40,364 nucleotides of DNA from Stenotrophomonas raiganjensis (SeqCode) (GCF_030658505.1 NZ_JAUTXR010000182.1:1-40364); one strand, 5' to 3'; shown: positions 1 through 8,891, counted from the first letter of the stretch. Translations and numbers: made by a program. Notes: generated by a model from the letters alone, not told the origin.

Positions 1-242
1 GCCATCCAGACAGGTTGAGTAGACATGCCATCCAGACAGATCGCAGAGAACTGTCGAAGGCGGGGTGGGTGCCGGGGGGGGGGGGGGGGGGCCCAGGAGG
101 GGGCGCCCCCGCCCGCCCCCCCGGGGGGACCGGCGCCCCCCCCCCCCCGCCCCCCCCCCCCCCCCCCCCCCCCCCCACCCCGCCTTCGACAGTTCTCTGC
201 GATCTGTCTGGATGGCATGTCTACTCAACCTGTCTGGATGGC
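1..242. repeat. Fold-back inverted repeat around G/C homopolymers (probable artefact)
   Basis: Bases 1-69 are an exact reverse complement of 174-242. Between them lies an almost pure G then C tract, including 18 G at 74-91 and 27 C at 150-176. The left arm starts at the first base of the window. A perfect hairpin around homopolymers at an end looks like a read or assembly fold-back, not natural DNA. The right arm is the copy continuous with dinB, so it is probably the genuine one. Open frames through this part that encode poly-Pro and poly-Gly are not genes. Confidence 0.8.
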
Positions 243-245
243 ATG
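204..245. repeat. Short direct repeat downstream of dinB
   Basis: The 16-mer CTGTCTGGATGGCATG occurs at 204-219 and again at 230-245, a period of 26 bases. The fold-back arm on the left carries the reverse complement of the same unit. I do not recognise the unit. It may be a genuine small tandem repeat after dinB that helped the assembly to break here. Confidence 0.5.
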
Positions 246-285
246 GCCTGCTGGTGGCGGGTGTCGGCCTTGGTCGACACATAGA

Positions 286-1380
286 TCAGCTTCGCGGGGA
301 ATCGTTGGGTCCTTGCTCGAACAATTCGCCCTGCACGACCGGTTCCTTTTCGCGGAAGCCACCCAGGCCGACGCCGACCAGGCGGTAGCGCGTCCCGGCC
401 GGCAGATCCACCCTCGCGCGCAGGGCCAGTGCGATGTCGCGCAGTTCTTCCATCGATTCCGGCGGTCGTTCCGGGGTGAAGCTGCGGGTGAGGATGCGGA
501 ACTGCGCAGTCTTCAGCTTCAGCACCACGGTATGGCCGATGCGTTCGGTCTTGCGGGTGGCCCTCCAGGTCTTCTCCGCCAACTGCACGATGGCCTCGGT
601 CAGGTCTTCCAGCAGCAGGTCTTCGGCGAAGGTGTCCTCCGAGGAAATCGACTGCACCTGCTGGTCCGGTTCCACCGGCCGCTCGTCGATGCCGCGTGCG
701 CGGTTGTACAGGCTGCGGCCGAAGCTGCCAAACGCCTCTTCCAGATCGATCAGTGCCCACTGCCGCAGGTCACCGCAGGTGACGATGCCGCGCGCGGCCA
801 GCTTGCCTTCCATCACCTTGCCGACGCCGGGCACCCGGCTCACCGGCAGTGGCAGCAGGAAGGCCTCCACCCGCTGCGGGGGAATCACGAACTGGCCGTC
901 GGGCTTGCGCCAGTCCGAGGCGATCTTGGCCAGGAACTTGTTCGGCGCGATCCCGGCTGAAGCAGTCAGGTTCGTTTCCTCGCGGATCTGTGCGCGGACG
1001 GTGCGGGCGATGTCGGTGGCCAGTGCGATGCCACTCTTCGGCTCGGTCACGTCCAGGTAGGCCTCGTCCAGCGACAGTGGCTCGACCAGGTCGGTATGGC
1101 GCAGGAAGATCCCGCGCACCTGCTGTGACACCGCCTTGTATCGCGCGAAGTCCGGCGGCACGAAGATCGCGTCCGGGCACAGGCGTTCGGCACGTACGGC
1201 CGGCATCGCCGAACGCACGCCGAACACGCGCGCCTCATAGGACGCCGCGCACACCACCGAACGCGCACCGCGCCATGCCACAACCACCGGCTTGCCGCGC
1301 AGTGACGGATCGTCGCGCTGCTCCACCGACGCGTAGAACGCGTCCATGTCGACGTGGATGATCTTGCGCAGTCGGGTCAT
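286..1380 (-). CDS. dinB: DNA polymerase IV (Y family)
   Basis: Error-prone translesion polymerase that bypasses damaged template bases. The 364-residue product has the family's usual length. The N-terminal metal-binding motif is HVDMDAFYASVEQ, with Asp11 as the first catalytic acidic residue. The second catalytic motif SLDEAYLDV follows near residue 100. The helix-hairpin-helix thumb contains VPGVGKVMEGKL, and the C-terminal little-finger domain is present. Near the C terminus, QGELF matches a beta-clamp binding motif. I chose ATG at 1380 (MTRLRKIIH) because the family starts there. A longer frame reaching 1446 adds an unconserved leader. I found no recognisable LexA box upstream. The gene diverges from fabA. 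Confidence 0.96.
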   Translation of the reverse strand: MTRLRKIIHVDMDAFYASVEQRDDPSLRGKPVVVAWRGARSVVCAASYEARVFGVRSAMPAVRAERLCPDAIFVPPDFARYKAVSQQVRGIFLRHTDLVEPLSLDEAYLDVTEPKSGIALATDIARTVRAQIREETNLTASAGIAPNKFLAKIASDWRKPDGQFVIPPQRVEAFLLPLPVSRVPGVGKVMEGKLAARGIVTCGDLRQWALIDLEEAFGSFGRSLYNRARGIDERPVEPDQQVQSISSEDTFAEDLLLEDLTEAIVQLAEKTWRATRKTERIGHTVVLKLKTAQFRILTRSFTPERPPESMEELRDIALALRARVDLPAGTRYRLVGVGLGGFREKEPVVQGELFEQGPNDSPRS

Positions 1381-1570
1381 GTCAGGCGGAAAAGGCAGGG
1401 ACGGGGCCGGCAGGCCACACGCCGAAGTATGGTCTTTGCACATCAACAGGATGCGCGTATTCCCTTGAAAACACTACGGTTGCGTACGGTTGAAATGTTT
1501 GATCGGCGCAGTTTCCACGGGCATTCTCGGGCGCTTGTTTCCCTGTTCTTCGCTTCCAGGATTGTGCTTC
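1381..1570. other. Divergent intergenic region dinB/fabA
   Basis: These 190 bases must hold both promoters. A TTGAAA sits at 1465-1470 on the plus strand, but no good -10 lies at 16-18 bases from it. I see no clear FabR, FadR or LexA operator. Confidence 0.4.
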
Positions 1571-2086
1571 ATGACCCGTCTCCACGCGTTCAACCGCGAA
1601 CAGCTGCTGGCCAGCGCACGCGGTGAACTGTTCGGCACCGCTGCCGGCCGTCTGCCCAACGACCCGATGCTGATGTTCGACCGCATCACCGAGATCCGCG
1701 AGGACGGCGGACCGCATGGCAAAGGCATGGTACGCGCCGAGCTGGATATCCGCCCGGACCTGTGGTTCTTTGGCTGCCACTTCATCGGCGACCCGGTAAT
1801 GCCCGGTTGCCTGGGGCTGGATGCCATGTGGCAGCTGACCGGCTTCTTCCTGACCTGGCTGGGTGCCCCCGGCAAGGGCCGCGCACTCGGCTGCGGCGAG
1901 GTAAAGTTCACCGGCCAGGTGCTGCCGGAAGCCAAGCTCGTGCGTTACGAGATCGACATCAGCCGGGTCATCAACCGCAAGCTGGTGATGGCGCAGTCGG
2001 ACGCCCGCATGTACGTGGATGATCGCGAAATCTACAGCGCGCGCGACCTGCGCGTCGGCCTGTTCACTGAAACCGGGAGCTTCTGA
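1571..2086 (+). CDS. fabA: 3-hydroxydecanoyl-ACP dehydratase/isomerase FabA
   Basis: Dehydrates 3-hydroxydecanoyl-ACP and isomerises the trans-2 product to cis-3-decenoyl-ACP, the entry point to anaerobic-type unsaturated fatty acid synthesis in the cytoplasm. The 171-residue protein carries the catalytic His in [14 protein letters not shown] and the catalytic Asp in [13 protein letters not shown], spaced as in E. coli FabA. The start is ATG 1571 ([13 protein letters not shown]). An upstream in-frame extension to 1490 is unconserved and was rejected. The stop shares one base with the fabB start (TGATG), so the two are translationally coupled, as expected for enzymes acting in sequence. Confidence 0.97.
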   Translation: MTRLHAFNREQLLASARGELFGTAAGRLPNDPMLMFDRITEIREDGGPHGKGMVRAELDIRPDLWFFGCHFIGDPVMPGCLGLDAMWQLTGFFLTWLGAPGKGRALGCGEVKFTGQVLPEAKLVRYEIDISRVINRKLVMAQSDARMYVDDREIYSARDLRVGLFTETGSF

Positions 2087-3294
2087 TGCGTCGCGTCGTC
2101 ATCACCGGCATGGGCATCACGTCCTGCCTCGGCAATGATCTGGATACCGTTTCAGCCGCGCTGCGCGAAGGGCGCTCGGGCATCACCGCCCTGGCCGACC
2201 ACGCCGAAGCGGGCCTGCGCAGCCAGGTCGGCGGTCGTGTCGACCTCGATCTGGAGGCGCTGATCGACCGCAAGCAGAAGCGCTTCATGAGTGATGCGGC
2301 GGCCTTCGCCTATCTGTCCATGCGCGATGCCATCGCCGATGCCGGGCTCAGCCCCGAGCAGGTCAGCAACCTGCGCACCGGCCTGATCGCCGGGTCCGGT
2401 GGCGGCTCCAGCGAGTGGCAGATCGGCGCGGTCGACCTGCTGCGCGAACGTGGTGTGCGCAAGGTCGGCCCGTACATGGTGCCGCGCACGATGTGCTCGA
2501 CGGTCTCGGCCTGCCTGGCCACCGCCTACCAGATCAAGGGCGTCAGCTACTCGCTGTCGGCCGCCTGCGCGACCTCGGCGCATTGCATCGGCGCCGCTGC
2601 GGACATGATCCGGCACGGTGCGCAGGACATCATGTTCGCCGGCGGTGGCGAAGACCTGCACTGGTCGATGAGCGTGATGTTCGATGCGATGGGCGCCCTG
2701 TCGACCAGCTTCAACGACACCCCGGCCAGTGCCTCGCGCCCGTACGACAAGGACCGCGACGGCTTCGTCATCGCCGGTGGTGGCGGCATGCTGGTGCTGG
2801 AGGACTACGACCACGCCGTCGCGCGCGGTGCGCACATCCATGCCGAGCTGATCGGGTACGGCGTGACCTCCGATGGCGCCGACATGGTCGCCCCGTCCGG
2901 CGAGGGTGCGGTGCGCTGCATGAAGATGGCGCTGCAGGGCGTCGATCGCCCGCTGGACTACCTCAACACCCACGGCACCTCGACGCCGCTGGGCGACGTC
3001 ACCGAGCTCAACGCGATCCGCGAAGTGTTCGGCGACGCCGTGCCGCCGCTGTCCTCGACCAAGGCACTGTCCGGCCATTCGCTGGGTGCGGCCAGCGTGC
3101 ACGAGGCGATCTACTGCCTGCTGATGATGCGCGACGGCTTTGTCGCCGGTTCGGCCAACATCGGCGAGCTGGACCCGAAGGTGGAGAGCTTCCCGATCCT
3201 GCGCGAAAGCCGCGAGCAGAAGCTGGATACGGTGATGTCCAACAGCTTCGGCTTCGGTGGCACCAACGCCGCACTGGTGTTCGGGCGGGTGTGA
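2086..3294 (+). CDS. fabB: Beta-ketoacyl-ACP synthase I FabB
   Basis: Elongates cis-3-decenoyl-ACP made by FabA and so commits carbon to unsaturated fatty acids. The 402-residue protein has the complete thiolase-fold active site: the nucleophilic Cys in [10 protein letters not shown] (about residue 163), the first His in [10 protein letters not shown], and the second His in [11 protein letters not shown]. The C-terminal glycine-rich [10 protein letters not shown] is also present. The ATG overlaps the fabA stop, giving a two-gene operon. A GTGCCGACC hairpin of the repeat class seen across the window follows the stop. Confidence 0.97.
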   Translation: MRRVVITGMGITSCLGNDLDTVSAALREGRSGITALADHAEAGLRSQVGGRVDLDLEALIDRKQKRFMSDAAAFAYLSMRDAIADAGLSPEQVSNLRTGLIAGSGGGSSEWQIGAVDLLRERGVRKVGPYMVPRTMCSTVSACLATAYQIKGVSYSLSAACATSAHCIGAAADMIRHGAQDIMFAGGGEDLHWSMSVMFDAMGALSTSFNDTPASASRPYDKDRDGFVIAGGGGMLVLEDYDHAVARGAHIHAELIGYGVTSDGADMVAPSGEGAVRCMKMALQGVDRPLDYLNTHGTSTPLGDVTELNAIREVFGDAVPPLSSTKALSGHSLGAASVHEAIYCLLMMRDGFVAGSANIGELDPKVESFPILRESREQKLDTVMSNSFGFGGTNAALVFGRV

Positions 3295-3305
3295 TGGGGG
3301 CAGGT

Positions 3306-3326
3306 GTGCCGACCAACGGTCGGCAC
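3306..3326. repeat. SMAG-like hairpin after fabB
   Basis: GTGCCGACC-aac-GGTCGGCAC is a perfect 9-bp stem with a 3-base loop. It lies between the convergent fabB and HAD phosphatase genes, where it could end transcription from both sides. No T-run follows. Confidence 0.6.
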
Positions 3327-3355
3327 CCACCGTCAGGGGCGGTTGGCCCCCACCG

Positions 3356-4039
3356 TTACCTCGGCAACAACGGCAGCAGCAGCGCGTGCGCATCCACCAG
3401 CGAACCGACGATGCGGTGGCCGAGTGCGCGCAGTTCTTCGTCCGGGTGCACCAGGTCCGGCACCTGGATCACGGTCATGCCGGCCGCCAGCGCCGCGCGC
3501 GTGCCGGCCGGTGAGTCTTCCAGCGCCAGGCAACGCTCGGGTGCCTGGCCCAGCCGCTGCGCGGCCAGCAGGTAGATGTCCGGCGCCGGCTTCGGCCGCG
3601 CCACGTCGCCGCTGGTGATCACCGCATCGAAATACGGCAGCAGTCCGGCGGCCGCCAGCTTGCGATTGGCCCGCGGCTGCCGCGTGGTGGTCGCTACCGC
3701 ACGTGGCACCGCGTGCGCCTTCAGTAGTTCCAGCAGCTCCAGGATGCCCGGACGCAATGGCAGCCCGGTCTGCGTGCGTGCTTCATACAGGTCGTGGCAA
3801 CGCGCGGCGACCGCGTCGATCACGCTGTCCTCGATGCCCTGCGCACGCAGCAATGCGTGCGTATCACGGTCACCGAGGCCGACCATGCGCAGGAACACCG
3901 CCTCGTCCAGGCCCAGCCCGAATTCGTCGGCGGCCTGGCTCCAGCAGGCCAGCGAGACCCGCTCGCTGTCGATCATCAGGCCGTCCATGTCGAAGATGAC
4001 GGCGTCGGGAAGGAACGGCAGCGCAGCGATGGTGGTCAT
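3356..4039 (-). CDS. HAD-superfamily phosphatase (beta-phosphoglucomutase-like subgroup)
   Basis: Predicted cytoplasmic phosphatase or phosphomutase of the haloacid dehalogenase superfamily, 227 residues. Motif I is FDMDGLMIDSE, with nucleophile Asp17 and general acid Asp19. Motif II is the Thr in ATTTRQPR, motif III the Lys in ARPKPAPDIY, and motif IV the acidic pair in ALEDSPAG. A helical cap domain lies between motifs I and II. The substrate cannot be read from the sequence. The start ATG overlaps the rsuA stop by four bases (ATGA), which puts it last in the rsmC-rsuA-HAD operon. An extension to 4084 was rejected because it would run into rsuA. Confidence 0.9.
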   Translation of the reverse strand: MTTIAALPFLPDAVIFDMDGLMIDSERVSLACWSQAADEFGLGLDEAVFLRMVGLGDRDTHALLRAQGIEDSVIDAVAARCHDLYEARTQTGLPLRPGILELLELLKAHAVPRAVATTTRQPRANRKLAAAGLLPYFDAVITSGDVARPKPAPDIYLLAAQRLGQAPERCLALEDSPAGTRAALAAGMTVIQVPDLVHPDEELRALGHRIVGSLVDAHALLLPLLPR

Positions 4040-4737
4040 GGAGCGAACAGCGTATCCAGGTCGGTGGAGGTGAGCTGCCGCCATTGCCCCTCGTCCAGTC
4101 CCTGCAGGTCCAGCCCGCCGACGCGGCTGCGGTGCAGGGCCTGCACGTGGTTGCCGGTGGCGGCGAACATGCGGCGTACCTGATGGTAGCGGCCTTCGTG
4201 CAGCACCAGGCGCGCGCGACGCGCATCCAGCACGTCCAGTTCAGCCGGCAGCAGGGGCGTCTTCTCGGACTCCAGCATCAGCGTGCCGCTGGCGAACAGC
4301 GCCACCTCGTCGCCGCGCAGGTCGTCGCTCAGCTCCACCTCGTAGACCTTGGGCAGCTTCGACTTCGGCGAGATGATCCGGTGCAGCAGGCCACCGTCGT
4401 CGGTCAGCAGCAGCAGGCCACTGGTCTCGCGGTCGAGGCGGCCGACCGTGGACAGTACCGGGTCGCGGTCGCGGAAGCGCGGCGGCAGCAGGTCGTAGAT
4501 CAGGCGGCCGGTGTCCTTGGTCGAGCAGGTGTAGCCGGCCGGCTTGTGCAGCGCGATCGACAACCCGGCCGGCGGGTCCAGCGGCTCGCCGTCAACGCGG
4601 ATGGCCTCGTGCGGCACCTGGTCGTCGGCATACAACACCTCGCCGTCGGCGTCGGTGACGCGGCCTTCGCGGAACATCCACTGCACCTGCTTGCGGCTGC
4701 CATAGCCCAGGTTGGCGATGAGCTTGACCAGCTTCAC
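4036..4737 (-). CDS. rsuA: 16S rRNA pseudouridine(516) synthase RsuA
   Basis: Converts U516 of 16S rRNA to pseudouridine during small-subunit assembly. The 233-residue protein has an N-terminal S4 RNA-binding domain (MKLVKLIANLGYGSRKQV onward, about residues 1-55). The catalytic domain carries Asp102 in GRLDRETSGLLLLTDDG, the same number as in E. coli RsuA. The later motif GRYHQVRRMFAATGNHV is typical of the RsuA/RluB/E/F family. Translation starts at GTG (4735-4737), which overlaps the rsmC TGA in a GTGA junction, and the stop overlaps the next start. RluB, E or F are alternatives, but the length, the Asp position and the RsmC neighbour favour RsuA. Confidence 0.88.
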   Translation of the reverse strand: MKLVKLIANLGYGSRKQVQWMFREGRVTDADGEVLYADDQVPHEAIRVDGEPLDPPAGLSIALHKPAGYTCSTKDTGRLIYDLLPPRFRDRDPVLSTVGRLDRETSGLLLLTDDGGLLHRIISPKSKLPKVYEVELSDDLRGDEVALFASGTLMLESEKTPLLPAELDVLDARRARLVLHEGRYHQVRRMFAATGNHVQALHRSRVGGLDLQGLDEGQWRQLTSTDLDTLFAP

Positions 4738-5798
4738 TTGCCCTTCCCCTTCACCGCTTCCACCAGCTTGAAGCCATCACGCTCGGCGATCACGCGCACC
4801 GCGCCAAAGCTCTCGTTGAGCGTGTACTCGTACGGCAGGTGGCGGTTGGCCACCACGTACAGGCGCCCTCCCGGGCGCAGCGCCTGCGCGGCCACGGCGA
4901 TGAAGCGCTGGCCGATGTCCGGGCGATCGGCGCGCGACGGCGTGTGGAACGGCGGGTTGCTGATGATGACGTCGTAGCCCGGTTCGATGCCGGCGGTGAC
5001 GTCCTGCCACAGGAAGCGCAGCGGCAGCGGGCGCGGCGGCGGCGCCAGGTTCAGTTCGGCCAGCGCCAGCGCGCGCTGCTCGGCCTCGTACAGGTCCAGC
5101 GCAGTGATCTTCGGGCAGCGTTCCAGCAACTCGCGCGACAGGTAGCCATAGCCGGCGCCGAGGTCGGCGGCACGCCCGGCCAGGTCGGCCGGCAGGTGCT
5201 CGGCCAGCAGCGCCGAAGCCGGATCGATGCGATCCCAGGCGAACACGCCCGGGCGGCTGAGGAAACGGCCACCGACGATCGGGCGCACCGCGTCCAGTGC
5301 CGACCAGCGCTTGGCCAGGTCGGCATCGTGCTGGCCCTGCATCGGGGCGGTCCAGTACACGCGGCAATGGTTCTTGGTCAGGCTGCCGCCGAGGCCAGCC
5401 AGCTGCTTGAGGTCGCCCTCGCCCGAGCGCGCGCCTTCGTTGTTGGACTGACAGGCAACAATGCGGCCACCCTCGGCGACCAGCGCCAGCGCGCGCGCGA
5501 ACAGCGCACGGGCCTCTTCGCGCTGGCGCGGCGGCAGCACCAGCACCAGCGGATAGCGACCCTTGCCGGCCGCATCATCCAGCTGGCCGCTGACGGTCCA
5601 GCCGGCAGCCTGCTGCAGCGGCTGCGCGAACGGGGCGAAGCTCTGCTCGCAGTGCACCTCGCGGAGGCCGGCCGCTTCGCGCAGTGGCCAGCCGTCGCGG
5701 GCACGCAGGAAAGCCACCGGGCCCTCCGGCCAGCGCAGGGCACCTTGGGAGAACGGCAGGAACAGGGTCTGCAGGGGGGCGTCGTCGCTGGAGGCCAT
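4734..5798 (-). CDS. rsmC: 16S rRNA (guanine-1207-N2)-methyltransferase RsmC
   Basis: Methylates G1207 of 16S rRNA using S-adenosylmethionine. The 354-residue protein has the duplicated methyltransferase architecture of RsmC. The N-terminal half (about 1-165) is degenerate and thought to bind RNA. The C-terminal catalytic half has the SAM loop AADLGAGYGYLS and the base-flipping motif DVIISNPPFHTP. The start ATG 5798 (MASSDDAPLQ) begins the conserved part, and the frame upstream to 6440 is unconserved. It heads an operon with rsuA, so two modifiers of 16S rRNA are co-expressed. Confidence 0.92.
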   Translation of the reverse strand: MASSDDAPLQTLFLPFSQGALRWPEGPVAFLRARDGWPLREAAGLREVHCEQSFAPFAQPLQQAAGWTVSGQLDDAAGKGRYPLVLVLPPRQREEARALFARALALVAEGGRIVACQSNNEGARSGEGDLKQLAGLGGSLTKNHCRVYWTAPMQGQHDADLAKRWSALDAVRPIVGGRFLSRPGVFAWDRIDPASALLAEHLPADLAGRAADLGAGYGYLSRELLERCPKITALDLYEAEQRALALAELNLAPPPRPLPLRFLWQDVTAGIEPGYDVIISNPPFHTPSRADRPDIGQRFIAVAAQALRPGGRLYVVANRHLPYEYTLNESFGAVRVIAERDGFKLVEAVKGKGK

Positions 5799-5954
5799 CG
5801 GCGCGGGTACTTCAAGCGTGAGGGCCGTCCATTGTACCGGCTTGGCCGCGCCGGCCCCGGCAGGCCGTTTTGCGAAACCCGAACGGGGCCTTGATCCGCC
5901 AACAACATTGGAACGTTCAGGGTAGAGGCTCCCCGGAAATCCAGGAGAACCTGC

Positions 5955-6218
5955 ATGCGAGCCTTGTTCGTCGGTGGCGTGGTCGACAACAGTGAAATGG
6001 ACCTGGAAGGCAGCCATCCGCCCGTGCACTACCCCGAGGACACCGGCGGCGGCCACTCGCGCTACCGGCTGCACCAGGTCGGCCATGGTGCAGACGGCAG
6101 CGTGGCCTACGCGGTATACGGCGCACCGGACCTGGCCGATGACGAGGTGGCGCGGGTTGCGGAGGAACGCGCCTATGCGCGGCGGTTCGAGGCGACGCCG
6201 ACGTTGTTCGAGCATTGA
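5955..6218 (+). CDS. Conserved small protein of unknown function (87 aa)
   Basis: An 87-residue acidic, soluble protein with a good ribosome binding site (AGGAG) before ATG 5955. It has no signal peptide or membrane segment. The composition (HYPEDTGGGHSRYRLHQV in the first half, Glu/Arg-rich C terminus) looks like real coding sequence. I do not recognise a named domain. It diverges from rsmC and is followed by a GTAG-type hairpin element. Confidence 0.7.
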   Translation: MRALFVGGVVDNSEMDLEGSHPPVHYPEDTGGGHSRYRLHQVGHGADGSVAYAVYGAPDLADDEVARVAEERAYARRFEATPTLFEH

Positions 6219-6225
6219 CACATCC

Positions 6226-6293
6226 GTAGCGCCCGAGCCCATGGCCGGGCGCCGGTGCAGCCGCATCGGCGGCAGCCGAGCGTGCGCTCGGCT
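6226..6293. repeat. SMAG-like GTAG element with two hairpins
   Basis: GTAG at 6226-6229 is followed by the imperfect hairpin CGCCCGAGCC-CATG-GCCGGGCG. A second, perfect hairpin AGCCGAGCG-TG-CGCTCGGCT lies at 6274-6293. It sits between convergent genes, 8 bases after the stop of the 87-aa protein. The layout matches the GTAG-headed palindromic repeats described in S. maltophilia. Confidence 0.65.
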
Positions 6294-6303
6294 CTGCATC
6301 GGA

Positions 6304-6615
6304 TCAAGGCGCCCTGGGCGCCCTGGGTGCCCTGGGTGGCAGGCGGTTGATGCTGGCGATCTCGTCCAGCCAGACGTGGTGCTGCTGCACCGGCGTGTCG
6401 TAGTCGTCCAGCCGCAGCTGGCCGTTGCTGCCCTCATCACCCGCCGCGTTGCGGTACTGCTGCACGGTCGGCTTCACCGCCACCGTGCCGAGCAGGCGAC
6501 GACCATCAGTCAGGGTCAGTTCCACCTGCGTTTCGCCTTCCAGCTGCGGCAGCAGGGCTTCCAGGCGCGCGATCTGCGCCGGATCGGTATGGATGCGGGG
6601 AGCTGTGCGGGACAT
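6304..6615 (-). CDS. DUF3247 family protein
   Basis: A 103-residue soluble protein that I assign to DUF3247, a small family largely confined to Xanthomonadaceae. From memory, a Xanthomonas member has an Sm-like fold. The core includes EGETQVELTLTDGRRLLGTVAV and QLRLDDYDTPVQQHHVWLDE. The C terminus is a short Arg-Ala-Pro repeat encoded by a 9-base tandem repeat (GGCGCCCTG units at about 6308-6334), probably a lineage-specific slippage product. The function is unknown. It is the nearest gene downstream of the split sensor kinase on the same strand. Confidence 0.75.
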   Translation of the reverse strand: MSRTAPRIHTDPAQIARLEALLPQLEGETQVELTLTDGRRLLGTVAVKPTVQQYRNAAGDEGSNGQLRLDDYDTPVQQHHVWLDEIASINRLPPRAPRAPRAP

Positions 6616-6658
6616 CGGCGACCTCCTGCGTGCAGGGTCGCCGATCGACCGTGAATGT

Positions 6659-8725
6659 TCAGTGCAGCGCGTTGTCGGCGCGCGGCACCTGTACCTTGCG
6701 CACGGCGGACACCAGCTGCGCCACCGAATATGGCTTGGCGACGTGTTCCTGGAAGCCCGAGGCCAGCGCGCGGCGGCGATCGTCGGCCCGTGCCAGCGCG
6801 GTTACCGCCACGGCAGGCAATGTGGCCGCATCCACGCCCATGTCCTCGCGCAGCGTGCGCACCAGGCCGTAGCCATCCATGCCGGGCATGCCGATGTCGG
6901 TCAGCATCACGTGGTACTGCAGATGGCCGGTATCGGCCAGCAGCGCCAGTGCTTCGCCGGCCGAGCTGGCCGCCGATACGCTGGCGCCCTGCTCTTCCAG
7001 CATGCGCCGCAGGTACTCCAGTACCTCCGGCTGGTCTTCCACCGCCAGCACATGCATGCCACGCAGCGGATACGGCTCGACGATCACCGGTTCCAGGATC
7101 GGCCCGCTGATCACTTCGCGCAGCGGCCGCCGCTCGGCATCGGGGATGTGCTGCGGCAGGCGCACGGTGAACGTAGCACCGTGGCCGTGGCCTTCGCTGG
7201 CAGCGGTGACGGTGCCGCCGTGCAGTTCCACAAGCTGCTGCACGATCGCCAGTCCCAGGCCCAGGCCACCATGCCGGCGCGTGGTGGTGCCGTCGGCCTG
7301 GCGGAAGCGGCTGAACAGGTGGTTGAGGAATTCCGGCGCGATGCCGTCGCCGGTATCACGCACGGTGATCACCCACTGGTTGCCATCGGCCTACAGCTGC
7401 AGGTCGATACGGCCTTCAGCCGGGGTGAACTTGATCGCATTCGACAGCAGGTTCCAGAACACCTGCTGCAGGCGGGTGGCATCGCCCAGTACCAGGGTGG
7501 GCTGCTCGGGCAGCTGCATGCTCACATCCAGCGCCTTGCCTTCGGCCACCAGCTCCTGCGCGCCGATGGCTTCGCCAAGCAGATCGCGCAGGTCCAGCAC
7601 CTCCACCTCCAGCTGCACCTTGCCCAGCAGCATGCTGCTGAGATCGAGCATGTCCGAGATCAGCCGCTTCTGCGCACCGGCGCTGCTGGCGATCACATTC
7701 AGGCCCTTGTACAGCGGGCTGGTGTTGTCCACGCGCTGCAGCAGCAGTTCGCTCCAGCCAAGAATGGTGGTCAGCGGCGTACGCAGTTCGTGCGACAGCG
7801 TGGCCAGGAATTCATCCTTCAGCCGCGCCATGTTTTCCGCTGCACTGCGTGCGGCGCGCTCGGACTGCAGCAGCTCCTCACGCGCCAGTTCGATCTCGCG
7901 GCGTTCGGTCACATCCGGGCTGCTGCCGGCCAGGCCGATGAAGCGGCCCATGCGCGAAAAGCGCGGGCGGGCATTCATTTCCAGCCAGCGCCACTGGCCA
8001 TCGGCACGCCGTGCACGCACCAGTGCATGCATCGAGCGCTGCGCTTTCAGTGCTTCCTGCAGTTCGTATTCGAACACCGACGCATCATCCGGATGCACCA
8101 GGCCACGCCAGACATCTTCCGGCACGCGGGTCTCGTCGCCGCCGAAGAATTCGCTGAAGGCACTGTTGACGAAGCGGGCGTGACCACGCTCGTCGAGCAC
8201 CCACACCGGCATCGGCAGGCCATCGGCCAGCGCGCTGAAGCGAGCTTCGCTCTCGCCCAGTTCCACTTCCATCTGCTTGCGCGCGGTGATATCGAAGAAC
8301 AGGATGCCGACCTTGTCCTCGCCCGGCCGTCCCACGCGCACAGCATCGACCGCGAACGAGCGGCCCAGCGCACGCGCCTCCATTTCGAACTGCGCCGGGC
8401 GACCGCTGCGTGCGACCTCGCCATAGATGCGGAACCAGTCGTCCTCGTGGTTGGGCTCCAGCAGGCTCATGCGCTGGCCACATGCATCCTTCAGCCCGGT
8501 GTGTCGTTCGAATGCGTCATTGACCTCGATGAAGCGGTAGTCCACGGCGCGGTCGCCCTCGAACAGCACCTGGATCACGCAGAAACCGGCGTTGATGCGC
8601 TCAAGCACGCCATGATGCAGGTCGGGTTCGGGCGCCGGCACCATCATCGGCGGGCGCTCTACGAGGGGCGGCAGTGTGGACAAGGGCGTCTGTGCGGGCC
8701 AGGTTGGAGGCACAGCATCTTCCAA
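6659..8725 (-). pseudogene. Hybrid sensor histidine kinase (PAS-PAS-HisKA-HATPase-REC) interrupted by an in-frame TAG
   Basis: The frame from 8725 to 7391 encodes 444 residues. A PAS domain spans about 40-150 and a second about 155-275. HisKA has its phospho-acceptor His312 in TLSHELRTPLTTILG, and the HATPase N box is in FWNLLSNAIKFTP. A TAG at 7391-7393 stops translation there. The same frame continues, with no further stop, for 237 residues: the ATP-binding G boxes (DTGDGIAP, GGLGLGLAIV) and a receiver domain with phospho-Asp in MLTDIGMPG and the conserved Lys-Pro (AKPYS). One C-to-T change (CAG to TAG) would explain it. The first product alone lacks both G boxes and should be inactive. The second could start at GTG 7370-7372 but lacks the N box. 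The 5' start is uncertain: 8725 is TTG, and ATG 8645-8647 is an alternative. A sequencing error remains possible. Confidence 0.85.
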
Positions 8726-8834
8726 AGGGCGTATTCACAGCGTCAAGCGCCGTCAGTCATGGTTGACGTCGATGAATTGGCGGCAACCGCTCTTGCGCAC
8801 GACGCATCCGGCCATTGCCGATAGCGGGAAGCAG

Positions 8835-8855
8835 GATCACACTCGATCCGTGATC
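8835..8855. promoter_or_regulatory. Inverted repeat upstream of the DUF3016 gene
   Basis: GATCAC (8835-8840) and GTGATC (8850-8855) form a 6-bp inverted repeat with a 9-base spacer, 37 bases before the ATG. It could be an operator, but the binding protein is unknown and short matches arise by chance. Confidence 0.25.
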
Positions 8856-8891
8856 AACATCGCCCCCATCGAGGGGACGCAGGAGACCGTC

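Noticed and set aside
15..960. Long plus-strand frames with poly-Pro/poly-Gly
   Set aside because: They read through the homopolymer fold-back and antisense to dinB; no conserved protein is encoded.
1381..1460. LexA (SOS) box upstream of dinB
   Set aside because: I looked for a TTAG-N6-TACTA-like or CTG-N10-CAG operator and found none convincing.
2152..3393. Antisense frame of 413 codons over fabB
   Set aside because: High-GC shadow of fabB, rich in His/Arg/Ala with no domain.
6425..8824. Antisense frame of 799 codons over the hybrid kinase
   Set aside because: Shadow of the kinase coding strand; low-complexity composition and no recognisable motif. Its length reflects GC content only.
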